Notes: generated by a model from the sequence alone, not told the origin. Counted from the stretch's first letter, positions 8,277 to 15,843 are shown. The stretch: 25,928 bases of DNA from JBNGDW01 sp049975325 (GCA_049975325.1 JBNGDW010000012.1:1-25928); one strand, 5' to 3'. Numbers and translations are program-made.

Positions 8277-10154
8277 ATGAGAAAAAGTAGACTTAAATTC
8301 TGGGGCATCTTCTCTCTAATAATTTTTGTTGTTGCCCTTATTATATCATTTCTCCCAATATCCGGGCATTGGGAAAATTCCTGGCTCGATACTTGTTTTT
8401 CTTTTCGGGGGCCACTGCCAATTTCGAAAGATATTGTTCTCGTAAACATATCTGAAGATACATTAGATAAATTAGGAAGATTGTACCTCCCGAGAAATTA
8501 CTACGCTCAACTAATAGAAAATCTTAATGAAGCCGGTGCCAGACTCATTATTTTTACTCTGGACTTTACAGTGCCTTCAGTCGCAGCAGAAGATAAATTT
8601 TTCGCCGAAATAGCTTCCCAGTATAAAAATGTTCTCTTGGCAGGAAGATACACAGAGCATCCAGCAGGAGATACTTTAAGGGTTATCCCTCCTATTCAGC
8701 CCCTAACCAGCCAGAACATCCCCTGGGGAATTTCCGGCGCATTACAGGACCCTGATGGGTCTGTACGGCAATATACCCCTTTTGCCCAGAGTGATAACTG
8801 CCTCTATTATTCTTTGGGAATTAAAGCGCTACAAATGCTTGCTTCTCCCTCTACAGAGAAGCCTATCCCCATTCAAAATACTCGGACACATATCACGGTT
8901 GGGCCACATATTCTTCCCAAATATACATCTTCTACTGTTCTTATCAACTTTTATGGACCCCAAGGCACATTTCCAATCTATCCTCTGTACAGTGTATTAG
9001 ATGACGCAAATTTTACTACATTGGAAGAGCAGGAATCAGGAACCTCAATAAATACTTTTGAGCAGTATAAATCAGAAGGGATCTTCCGTGATAAAATAGC
9101 CATTATTGGAGCAAGCGTGCCCTCTCTGCAACAACTTTTCCTAACGCCCTTCTATAACTTTCATCACAAAAAGGCGGCCACTTCAAGGGCTGAAATTGAG
9201 GCAAATTTCTTGGAAATGACTTTTCAAAATCACTTCATCTCCAAATGCAACTATTTTCCTTTCCTACTTTTTCTTCTTGGGGGAATCTTTGTGGTTAACT
9301 TGCTATTTATCTCACTCAAGCCCACTTTTTCTACTATCTTACTTATCGTTCTTGTCGTCGGCTTCTTCTGGTTTTCATCTTATATGTTCAGTAATCAAAA
9401 CATTGTGATTCCCGTGGTCGCGCCTCAGTCCGCACTCCTATTTGGATATATTGGGATCCTTACCTACCACTTCATAAACAAGATGAAAGAGAAACAGGCA
9501 CTAAAATCTGCCTTTCAATACCGTTTATCTTCCGAGAGCCTAAGACATACTATCCGCTCGCTTAAAGAATTGAATCTGTTAGGGGAAAAACGCACAATAA
9601 CCGCTCTCGTAATACACATTTATCCGAGAAGTTCACTCCCGGCAAATTATGATCCCAAAGAATTGTTAACATTCATGCGAAGATTTCATACCCTTGTAAC
9701 TAGTATCATAACACAAAACAATGGGTATGTTGATCGCTTTGCCAATGACAGAGCCTTAGCCATTTTTGGTGCACCACTGAAAAATTATAATCACGCATAT
9801 AATGCCTGTAAGGCTGCAATAAAACTCAGCTCTAAGTTTACAAAATTTAGAGAAGATAACAAAAAATTAGGAAAGCACTTCCAGATTGAAATGGGTATCC
9901 ATACCGGAGAATCTTTGGTAGGCAATCTGGGTACGGAGTACCATATTGACTATTCGGCATTTGGGTTAACTCTAAAACTCACAAATTATATAGCACTCAC
10001 AAATGCAGATTTCGCAACAAGTCTTAACATCGTTATAAGCAACAAGACTTATGAAGAAGCAAAGGAAAAAATTGAAGCACGATTCCTTGACACAAAACAA
10101 ATAGAATGGACAAAAGAATCGGTCTCTATCTATGAATTGGCTGGATTAAAATAG
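8277..10154 (+). CDS. CHASE2 sensor with degenerate class III cyclase domain
   Basis: A 625-residue membrane protein. It has one N-terminal helix (about 10-28), an extracytoplasmic CHASE2 domain (about 35-300, with FRGPLPISKDIVLVNI, LDFTVPS and 'GALQDPDGSVRQY'), three clustered helices (about 324-400), then a C-terminal region folded like an adenylate/guanylate cyclase (about 438-622). The cyclase core aligns well: NGYVDRFANDRALAIFGAP and MGIHTGESLVGNLG match active family members. However, the first metal-binding Asp is replaced by His447. In the usual GDTVNLAxR stretch the Asp, Asn and catalytic Arg positions are Leu564, Lys567 and Tyr571. The second metal Asp (Asp491) remains. It is therefore probably a ligand-responsive or allosteric pseudo-cyclase rather than a cAMP producer. 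It lies 46 bases after mlaF. Confidence 0.83.
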   Translation: MRKSRLKFWGIFSLIIFVVALIISFLPISGHWENSWLDTCFSFRGPLPISKDIVLVNISEDTLDKLGRLYLPRNYYAQLIENLNEAGARLIIFTLDFTVPSVAAEDKFFAEIASQYKNVLLAGRYTEHPAGDTLRVIPPIQPLTSQNIPWGISGALQDPDGSVRQYTPFAQSDNCLYYSLGIKALQMLASPSTEKPIPIQNTRTHITVGPHILPKYTSSTVLINFYGPQGTFPIYPLYSVLDDANFTTLEEQESGTSINTFEQYKSEGIFRDKIAIIGASVPSLQQLFLTPFYNFHHKKAATSRAEIEANFLEMTFQNHFISKCNYFPFLLFLLGGIFVVNLLFISLKPTFSTILLIVLVVGFFWFSSYMFSNQNIVIPVVAPQSALLFGYIGILTYHFINKMKEKQALKSAFQYRLSSESLRHTIRSLKELNLLGEKRTITALVIHIYPRSSLPANYDPKELLTFMRRFHTLVTSIITQNNGYVDRFANDRALAIFGAPLKNYNHAYNACKAAIKLSSKFTKFREDNKKLGKHFQIEMGIHTGESLVGNLGTEYHIDYSAFGLTLKLTNYIALTNADFATSLNIVISNKTYEEAKEKIEARFLDTKQIEWTKESVSIYELAGLK

Positions 10155-10192
10155 GAATGTAACAGATTACCATATTATTGGGAGCAGCTGAT

Positions 10193-10405
10193 ATGATTAC
10201 AAAGCATATGTGGATTGAAGAAATATTGGAGAAATATCCAAAAGCCCAACAATTTCTTTCTGAAAATGGAATAGTATGTGTAATGTGTGGAGAACCTGTT
10301 TGGGGAACACTGGAAGATCAGATGAAGGAAAAAGGGCTTACTGAAGCTGAACAAGAAGAATTAGTCCACAAATTAAATATATACACGGGACTTAAACAGG
10401 CTTAA
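10193..10405 (+). CDS. DUF1858 / HCP-associated redox disulfide domain protein
   Basis: This 70-residue protein begins MITKHMWIEEILEKYPKAQQ and contains GIVCVMCGEPVWGTLED. The Cys-x-x-Cys pair, followed by Gly and a TLEDQ-type helix, is the hallmark of the DUF1858 domain, often called hybrid-cluster-protein-associated disulfide domain. The ATG at 10193 is chosen over a TTG at 10178 because GGAG at 10181-10184 spaces correctly to it and because family members begin at this Met. The role is unknown. The CxxC suggests a redox or metal-binding function. It is the last gene of the plus-strand run and lies 38 bases after the CHASE2 gene. Confidence 0.82.
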   Translation: MITKHMWIEEILEKYPKAQQFLSENGIVCVMCGEPVWGTLEDQMKEKGLTEAEQEELVHKLNIYTGLKQA

Positions 10406-10522
10406 TTTCCTGACCTCATCAGACAGATTTTGCAGATAGCTCGATTTTTATAGGCGAGTTTAAAGGTGTAGTTCAAAACAAAAAATTCTTTTATTGAAGC
10501 AAGTTTTACCCAACCTATCTGA

Positions 10523-10545
10523 TCCGTCAGCTGACGGACTTTTTC
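10523..10545 (+). terminator. Palindromic repeat copy 3, probably acting as terminator
   Basis: TCCGTCAGCTGACGGA (10523-10538) is a perfect palindrome with a CC-to-GT variant of the repeat core, followed directly by CTTTTTC. A 6-bp stem with an AGCT loop plus a T run fits an intrinsic terminator for the plus-strand operon. The position between convergent genes (DUF1858 and DUF481) supports this. Whether the repeat was co-opted or arose here cannot be told. Confidence 0.55.
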
Positions 10546-10562
10546 TAAAAAGACTGAAGTTA

Positions 10563-11300
10563 TCATATATTAACTATTAGCGATATGGACAGAGTTGTGT
10601 CAGTTTTTTCCAGTCCGCCTGTTGGCGGAGGAGAATTCGCATAATCGATCTCGTAACTCGCTCTCAAAGAAAGGATATCACTAAGAACGGTTGTCACAGA
10701 GGTTATCGAATTGATTTTATAATTATCACTTTCCTCAAAATCATAATTGAATTCAAGAGATTCTGAAAAATCATTTTTCTTAGAAATTCTAAACCTATAT
10801 GCTGTTAATGCTCTTCCGTTACAGTAACTATTACTTCCGCCAGCCGGCGGATCAGTAAATTTTTCATCGACATATTCTATACCGGCCTCGAAATCGAGAT
10901 TATGCTTTGTGAGAGTTAAAATTTTATATCCGAGTGCTGGACCTGCCCATATCTTTGAATCTATACCAGCAAATTCATCTTTTGACCATCCTATAATAGC
11001 ACTTGTGTAGAATTTGTCTGATATCAGGTATGAGCCATTCAGCTTTGCACTATAGTGTTCTGAATTTTTTATTCCATCACTCTCTCCATAAAGGACTGCC
11101 AACTGCAACCAGGTTTCGATCTTGGGTGAGAATCTGTATGTAAGTTTATCTTTTGCGGAAAGTGTGATCACTTCTGTGTTCCCAGAAGTATTTACAAAGG
11201 AAAGCTCCGTACTGTTTGTCCATGGCCGCTCCTCTGCAAAAAGAGTTACAGATGTGCAGAGAGCAAGAATTAATATTGCTGACGCTATTTTAATCTTCAT
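10563..11300 (-). CDS. DUF481 outer-membrane barrel protein
   Basis: A 245-residue protein with a signal peptide (about 1-22, ending LFA) and a DUF481/YdiY-like barrel. The marks are SGNTEVITLSAKDKLTYRF, 'YLISDKFYTSAIIGWSKDEFAGID', GPALGYKIL, and a closing EKTDTTLSISLIVNI with aliphatic strands. AGGAG (11307-11311) precedes the ATG at 6-base spacing. Two loops contain translated palindromic repeats: TDPPAGGSN (residues 149-157, DNA 10836-10851) and NSPPPTGGLE (222-231, DNA 10614-10629). Both fall at predicted strand-connecting turns, and the second lies where the family commonly has a Pro/Gly turn before the 'KTDT' strand. Function beyond an outer-membrane pore or structural role is unknown. 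It is the last of three minus-strand genes. Confidence 0.83.
   Translation of the reverse strand: MKIKIASAILILALCTSVTLFAEERPWTNSTELSFVNTSGNTEVITLSAKDKLTYRFSPKIETWLQLAVLYGESDGIKNSEHYSAKLNGSYLISDKFYTSAIIGWSKDEFAGIDSKIWAGPALGYKILTLTKHNLDFEAGIEYVDEKFTDPPAGGSNSYCNGRALTAYRFRISKKNDFSESLEFNYDFEESDNYKINSITSVTTVLSDILSLRASYEIDYANSPPPTGGLEKTDTTLSISLIVNI
10614..10629. repeat. Palindromic repeat copy 4 (inside DUF481 coding sequence)
   Basis: TCCGCCTGTTGGCGGA, with arms TCCGCC/GGCGGA. On the minus strand it is read in the phase Pro-Pro-Thr-Gly-Gly. Confidence 0.8.
10836..10851. repeat. Palindromic repeat copy 5 (inside DUF481 coding sequence)
   Basis: TCCGCCAGCCGGCGGA, the same 16 bases as copy 7 at 21583-21598. 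On the minus strand it is read as Pro-Pro-Ala-Gly-Gly. Confidence 0.85.
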
Positions 11301-11353
11301 AACTTACTCCTATTTCTGCATTAGTATGCCTTAATTTATGACTCTATGCAAAA

Positions 11354-12574
11354 CTATTCTTCTTTTTCTCTAATTACTTTAATTGCATCTACTTTTGCAA
11401 GTTTTCGGGTAGGTATAAAGGTTGTCAAAATACTTATACCAAGTGCAACGACAAATACAATGAGTAAATCTAGTAGCTGAATATCAACCGGCACAGCCTG
11501 AAAGGGCATTCCTGCTACTGGAATTCTTATAAACTCCCATTTTATCTGCGCACCTAAAAGCAAAAGGGAGCAGATAAAGCCTGCGGCGCTGCCAATTATA
11601 CCGACCATAAGCCCATTTAGCATGAATATTTTTGCCACATCTTGGTGGGTGGCGCCCAAAGATTTCATAATTCCTATATCAGCACGCTTTTCAGCAATCA
11701 TTTTCAGATAAGTGCCTATCATATTGAAAGCCACCACAACAAAGATCAGCACGAGGACAGTAAACATAACCTGTTTTTCAAACTGTATAGCAGAAAAAAG
11801 ATGCTGCTCAAATTTTCGCCAATCCGTTACTTCGAATTCTGTTCCCAGCTCTCGTTGAAGTTCATCAGCTATCCTTTCTGATTTTTGTGGTGATGATGTC
11901 TTCACCTCCAGGAATGAGACAGCCTCACCCATACCCATGAACTTTTGTATCACACCCAGATCAGTAAACGAATATTTCATATCGTATTCAGGAAGACCGG
12001 TATAAAAGAGACCGACTACAGTAAGGTTTCGGCTTGATGGAAGCAATCCAAATGGTGTAGGCTGGTCTGCGATAGGAGATACAAGTGCTATCGTATCACC
12101 ATAATTTACCCGCAATTGAGCCGCCAAATCAGCTCCCAGAATAATTCCATCTGCTAAACCTTTCTCTTCAGGATTTCCAAGATAGATATTTTGTATAAGG
12201 CTCGTTGTCCCTTTGTGCATATCAAGAACTATCCCCTGAGAGATGGTACCACATATATTGTTGCCACTAACAAGCATAAGTTCAGCCTGACAAATCGGGC
12301 TAACAGCCTGCACTGAGGCATTAAAAGAGAGCTTTTGAGCAAGAGTTTCCCAACTTTTAATAGGTGCGCGATCCTTACCAAAAACTTTTATATCAGAATG
12401 AAGTCCGACAAGACGCTGTGAAATCTCTTTTTCCAATCCGTTCATAACAGACATAACGATTATAAGTGCACTTACTCCCAAAAATATTCCTATGATTGAG
12501 ATTAAATTCCCCATAGCAAGCCCATGATGGCGTGCTGAACGGAGGTATTTTAGGGAAATACGAAAATGTTCCAC
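11354..12574 (-). CDS. LolC/LolE-like FtsX-family ABC permease
   Basis: The 406-residue protein starts HFRISLKYLRS followed by a transmembrane segment ending SALIIVMSVMNGLEKE, the N-terminal signature of the lipoprotein-releasing permeases LolC and LolE. A large periplasmic domain (about 45-270) precedes three C-terminal helices with MIAEKRADIGIMKSLGATH and the FIPTRKLAKVDAIKVIR ending, both typical of FtsX permeases. In the Lol system such subunits pair with LolD to extract outer-membrane lipoproteins from the inner membrane. No LolD ATPase is in the window. The start is GTG (12574) with no visible Shine-Dalgarno. The codons upstream stay in frame with the deiminase gene and meet its stop at 12608-12610, so the start cannot lie further upstream than that. 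The C or E assignment is not possible here. Confidence 0.88.
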   Translation of the reverse strand: MEHFRISLKYLRSARHHGLAMGNLISIIGIFLGVSALIIVMSVMNGLEKEISQRLVGLHSDIKVFGKDRAPIKSWETLAQKLSFNASVQAVSPICQAELMLVSGNNICGTISQGIVLDMHKGTTSLIQNIYLGNPEEKGLADGIILGADLAAQLRVNYGDTIALVSPIADQPTPFGLLPSSRNLTVVGLFYTGLPEYDMKYSFTDLGVIQKFMGMGEAVSFLEVKTSSPQKSERIADELQRELGTEFEVTDWRKFEQHLFSAIQFEKQVMFTVLVLIFVVVAFNMIGTYLKMIAEKRADIGIMKSLGATHQDVAKIFMLNGLMVGIIGSAAGFICSLLLLGAQIKWEFIRIPVAGMPFQAVPVDIQLLDLLIVFVVALGISILTTFIPTRKLAKVDAIKVIREKEE

Positions 12575-12607
12575 GGAATAATACGGGAAAGCTGCTTGCT
12601 TTAGAAA

Positions 12608-14389
12608 TTATCGCAAAAGAAGCATCCTTCTGCTTGTCTGAAAATCACCTGCAGAAAGTCGATATAAATATATACCACTGGATGCCGGCTTACCATGCAT
12701 ATCAGTTCCATCCCAAACAACTTTATTAATTTTTAATTCTAAATTCTTAATTCTTAATTCTTTTACCAGTTGCCCTTTAATGTTATAAATCTCTATTCGT
12801 GCCTGTTCGGGTAAGTTTCCGACAGTAGGCGGACAAGCTGTGGGTATATTAAACGAAATCGTGGTGGAAGTAGAAAATGGATTGGGGTAGTTTTGTAAAA
12901 GAGTATATTCATATGGATTTGTCACTTCCTCAGTATCATCAATCCCATGAGGATACTCCACATAGAAGCTATGGGCTCCTAATGCGCCAACATAAGGCTG
13001 GTTTTCACTTCGGCCAGAACTATCCGCAGCATGTATATAGTATTCAACAATACTTCCTTCAGGCTGTGCTGGAATATAGGCAGAGTAAAAATCTCCAGAG
13101 ACATACTCCATTTGAATGGATGAGAATTCTTCCTCCTCAGTGGTTTTCCAGTAAACCAAAAGAGAATCAGCAATAAGTGACTCACCACTATACGGAATAA
13201 TTGTTGCACCAATAAAATAGTCCTCTTCTGTTACCAAAGTGTCTGGCAGAGGCTTATGATAGATGTAGAGCATTCCACGATCTACTACACCTTTTGTGCG
13301 ACAATGCAAAGCATCCGTGGATTGCCACGACCCTGTAAAGCCAAGAACCTCATAGCCAGGCATTGCCGCCTCATATGAAGCAATAGCATCATCATCCCAT
13401 TGACTTCCGGTTATTGGAACAAGAACTTTATCATTTACAATAAGTGAATTGGTATACGGCTCATTATTGGGAGTATATACACGGCAAACTGTATATGGAG
13501 TTCTGTAACAACTCAACTGTGATTCAAAATAACTAACCGCATCTTCTATCTCATCATATTGGGAATGGGAAGGAGGAACCTCGCGAATCATAATCACATC
13601 AGGAGCAAGGAATTTTGCCCAGCAATCAATATGTTTAATGTACTCGCCATTGACATCTGGAACAACATGATAAGTATTAATGCCAAGATACTCATGCATT
13701 ATAGAATCTATCTGGGAGTATGTATAGTTGTTATTCTCCTCCCAAACCAGATCGGTAGAAACTGCTATCCCCCGACCATCAGTCATATAATTGCCCCCGG
13801 TATGAACGATATCCATCCCATAAACCTCCAGATCAAGATAATCGCCAACATATCCCGGTACAGCATCATCATATGGTCTTGGCCTATTGTAAATAAAATC
13901 CACTATGCCAGGTTCTTCATTCCCATCAAAGATAAACCAAGGCCCGTAATCACGAATCCAATAAGAATCTGTGAGACAATTAATAAACTGAACATTATCC
14001 ATGTTAACACCACCGCTTGCCATAGTAGAGTAAGCGCTGGATTGTTGCCCTGAACTGACAACGCAATAAACAATTACATCTTCTGCTATCTCTGCAATAA
14101 TAGCTGTAGAAATCCCAAATGGATATCGGACCAAGACACCCTCTACAGGTTCAAATTCAGCCGGTTGCCGTATTGGGGCAACTGGAGGAGGGGTAGATAA
14201 AAAATCTTTTCCTATTTCACCTTTCTTATGCTTTTCCTCTTCTGTCATCCAGATTGGAAGGCTTTCAGGATTCTTATCTCTCCATTCCCTTTCAAAAGAG
14301 GGAAAAATTTCCTGTAAGGCAGATAGATATGAAACATTCAATCCGACGCTTATTACAAGAAATATGACAATGCGATAAATATTTTTCAT
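12608..14389 (-). CDS. PPAD-type peptidylarginine deiminase with T9SS sorting domain
   Basis: The 593-residue exported enzyme has a signal peptide (about 1-24), a Porphyromonas-type arginine deiminase domain (about 80-380), an Ig-like domain (about 395-480), and a type A T9SS sorting domain (about 495-593, LLQNYPNPF to SGIYLYRL). Catalytic residues are all visible: Asp147 (WIRDYGPW), His253 and Asp255 (KHIDCWAKF), Asn314 (PYTNSLIV) and Cys363 (DALHCR). Arg169 and Arg171 (NRPRP) correspond to the pair that in P. gingivalis PPAD grips the carboxylate of C-terminal arginines, so peptidylarginine rather than agmatine is the likely substrate. The start at 14389 has GAGG at 14395-14398 and restores the signal peptide. 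A longer frame to 14497 is rejected. The sorting domain contains a translated palindrome (12818-12833) and an AT-rich repeat (12725-12760). Confidence 0.85.
   Translation of the reverse strand: MKNIYRIVIFLVISVGLNVSYLSALQEIFPSFEREWRDKNPESLPIWMTEEEKHKKGEIGKDFLSTPPPVAPIRQPAEFEPVEGVLVRYPFGISTAIIAEIAEDVIVYCVVSSGQQSSAYSTMASGGVNMDNVQFINCLTDSYWIRDYGPWFIFDGNEEPGIVDFIYNRPRPYDDAVPGYVGDYLDLEVYGMDIVHTGGNYMTDGRGIAVSTDLVWEENNNYTYSQIDSIMHEYLGINTYHVVPDVNGEYIKHIDCWAKFLAPDVIMIREVPPSHSQYDEIEDAVSYFESQLSCYRTPYTVCRVYTPNNEPYTNSLIVNDKVLVPITGSQWDDDAIASYEAAMPGYEVLGFTGSWQSTDALHCRTKGVVDRGMLYIYHKPLPDTLVTEEDYFIGATIIPYSGESLIADSLLVYWKTTEEEEFSSIQMEYVSGDFYSAYIPAQPEGSIVEYYIHAADSSGRSENQPYVGALGAHSFYVEYPHGIDDTEEVTNPYEYTLLQNYPNPFSTSTTISFNIPTACPPTVGNLPEQARIEIYNIKGQLVKELRIKNLELKINKVVWDGTDMHGKPASSGIYLYRLSAGDFQTSRRMLLLR
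12725..12760. repeat. AT-rich repeat module inside the deiminase sorting domain
   Basis: Begins ATTAATTTTTAATT (12725-12738), identical over 14 bases to 21599-21612 in the intergenic composite repeat, and continues as 7-base TTAATTC-type units. It is translated on the minus strand as ELRIKNLELKIN (residues 544-555). Confidence 0.65.
12818..12833. repeat. Palindromic repeat copy 6 (inside deiminase coding sequence)
   Basis: TCCGACAGTAGGCGGA, with one arm mutated. It is read on the minus strand as Pro-Pro-Thr-Val-Gly (residues 520-524), the same phase as copies 4 and 5. Confidence 0.7.
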
Positions 14390-14529
14390 TTGTACCTCTA
14401 AAAATATGATGGTGTTATTCACTTTATACTTATGGGTAGATGTCAATTTTTTAATCCAATCTATTAAAAAACTTGCATGGTTTTGCAATTGAGCCACACT
14501 TTGGTATTAAATACACAGATGAGAGATTT

Positions 14530-15228
14530 ATGGAAAAATTTAAGGATGCGAAAAGATTAAATGAGACATTATTAAGGCCCTTAGAAAGAAAAACTCTTGG
14601 GTGGCTGGTGAAGTATCTCCCTAATAGGGTGCATCCCGACCATCTGACTGTTATAACAATTATTGCATCAGTCTTGATTGGTTTAAGTTATTATCTAACC
14701 AATATCAATAATAATTTTCTGTGGCTGGCAAGTTTGGGCTTCATTCTTAACTGGTTCAGTGATAGCCTTGACGGCACTCTCGCTCGATACCGCCACATAG
14801 AAAGGCCTAAGTATGGCTTTTTTGTGGACCATATAACCGATGCTATCACAGAATTTATAATTGTTCTGGGATTAGGTCTCTCACCCTATATTCGTTTAGA
14901 TATCGCTTTATATTGTCTCGTAGGATATTTGATGTTAAGCATTTTAACTTATATCAACACCTATATCCAGGGGCTCTTCCAACTCTCGTATGGAAAACTG
15001 GGACCGACAGAGGTTCGGGTCATATTTATCATATTAAATACACTTCTATATTTTGGTGTTAATACTGAGGTCGAGATAAGCAAGTTTGATCTGAGGCTCA
15101 CCATCTTAGATACGGTCGGATTAGTTATTGGTACCATCTTTCTAATTATCTTCATTATATTTAGTCTAAAACACCGTAGCGTTCTCGCAAAAATCGATCC
15201 GCCAAAATATACTCGCCATAATTCATAA
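14530..15228 (+). CDS. CDP-alcohol phosphatidyltransferase family membrane enzyme
   Basis: Counted from the ATG at 14530, the 232-residue protein carries the CDP-alcohol phosphotransferase signature DSLDGTLAR...G...D...D, with Asp78, Asp81, Gly82, Arg86, Gly96, Asp100 and Asp104 in place. About six transmembrane helices fill the rest. The family transfers a phosphoalcohol from a CDP-linked donor to an acceptor alcohol, as in phosphatidylglycerophosphate, phosphatidylserine or inositol-phospholipid synthesis. The substrate cannot be read from the sequence. A longer reading from a TTG at 14473 is possible, but ATG 14530 has GAGAG just upstream and gives the family's usual N-terminus (charged helix, then 'LPNRVHPDHLT'). 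The gene is divergent from the deiminase gene and stands apart from hsp20. Confidence 0.87.
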   Translation: MEKFKDAKRLNETLLRPLERKTLGWLVKYLPNRVHPDHLTVITIIASVLIGLSYYLTNINNNFLWLASLGFILNWFSDSLDGTLARYRHIERPKYGFFVDHITDAITEFIIVLGLGLSPYIRLDIALYCLVGYLMLSILTYINTYIQGLFQLSYGKLGPTEVRVIFIILNTLLYFGVNTEVEISKFDLRLTILDTVGLVIGTIFLIIFIIFSLKHRSVLAKIDPPKYTRHNS

Positions 15229-15309
15229 CAATACCTAAGTTTCAATCCATCCTATTTTACTTAACTTGCTAACTATTTAGCAAAAAGACAGACAAGCCCC
15301 ATCATTTTA

Positions 15310-15336
15310 TTGGCACTCTCAACAATAGAGTGCTAA
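15310..15336. promoter_or_regulatory. CIRCE operator (HrcA binding site)
   Basis: TTGGCACTC-N9-GAGTGCTAA. The CIRCE consensus is TTAGCACTC-N9-GAGTGCTAA, so only one base differs (A to G in the left arm). It ends 8 bases before the -35 of the hsp20 promoter, the position expected for HrcA repression of a heat-shock gene. Confidence 0.92.
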
Positions 15337-15343
15337 TTTTTGC

Positions 15344-15371
15344 TTGACATTTTTTTGCCTCCTTTTATATT
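15344..15371 (+). promoter_or_regulatory. hsp20 promoter
   Basis: TTGACA (15344-15349), 16-base spacer, TATATT (15366-15371). A strong housekeeping-sigma type promoter just downstream of CIRCE. Confidence 0.85.
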
Positions 15372-15423
15372 GTATAGTGGCTGCTAAAAATGGCAGCTAA
15401 AAAGACATTCATAGGAGGTAGAT

Positions 15424-15840
15424 ATGGCAATTACAAAGTATCAACCGTTCCGAAGCATAGTTGATAGATTCTTTGACGATAGGGATATTTTCCCAAGCTT
15501 CTTTGACAGATGGGAGCCAACCGTCCCGGTGGATATCTACGAAAAAGGTGATAAGGTTCATATGGACTTTGAGCTTCCGGGATTGAAAAAAGAAGATATA
15601 AATATTGATCTTGATAACAATACACTCACAGTAAGCGGAAGATTCCAGCAATCAAACGAAGTCAAAGACGAAGATTACTATCGGAAAGAGCGGGTATATG
15701 GAGACTTTAGCAGATCTTTCACTCTGCCCTCTGATATAAAGGAAAAAGATATTGAAGCGAAATTTGAGAACGGTATACTGAAGATCACTTTCCCGAAAAC
15801 TAAGGAAATTGAAACTAAAGCAAGAATTCCTATTAAATAA
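15424..15840 (+). CDS. Small heat shock protein, Hsp20/alpha-crystallin family
   Basis: This 138-residue protein is a typical bacterial class A small heat-shock chaperone, an ATP-independent holdase for unfolding proteins. The alpha-crystallin domain (about 32-130) begins VPVDIYEKGDKVHMDFELPG and ends with the conserved FENGILKITFPK. The C-terminal Ile-Pro-Ile (IxI) motif needed for oligomer assembly is present. An AGGAGGT ribosome-binding site (15413-15419) lies 4 bases before the ATG. The CIRCE element and strong promoter upstream show HrcA-controlled heat induction. Three consecutive hairpins end the transcript. It is a single-gene transcription unit. Confidence 0.95.
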   Translation: MAITKYQPFRSIVDRFFDDRDIFPSFFDRWEPTVPVDIYEKGDKVHMDFELPGLKKEDINIDLDNNTLTVSGRFQQSNEVKDEDYYRKERVYGDFSRSFTLPSDIKEKDIEAKFENGILKITFPKTKEIETKARIPIK

Positions 15841-15843
15841 TTA

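Noticed and set aside
13559..14053. 164-codon antisense frame inside the deiminase gene
   Set aside because: The opposite strand encodes a complete enzyme with all catalytic residues.
14390..14497. N-terminal extension of the deiminase to 14497
   Set aside because: It would bury the signal peptide 36 residues inside the protein; the ATG at 14389 has a proper ribosome-binding site.
15266..15283. AT-rich hairpin TTGCTAA/TTAGCAA as terminator of the phosphatidyltransferase gene
   Set aside because: No T run follows on the plus strand and the stem is weak.
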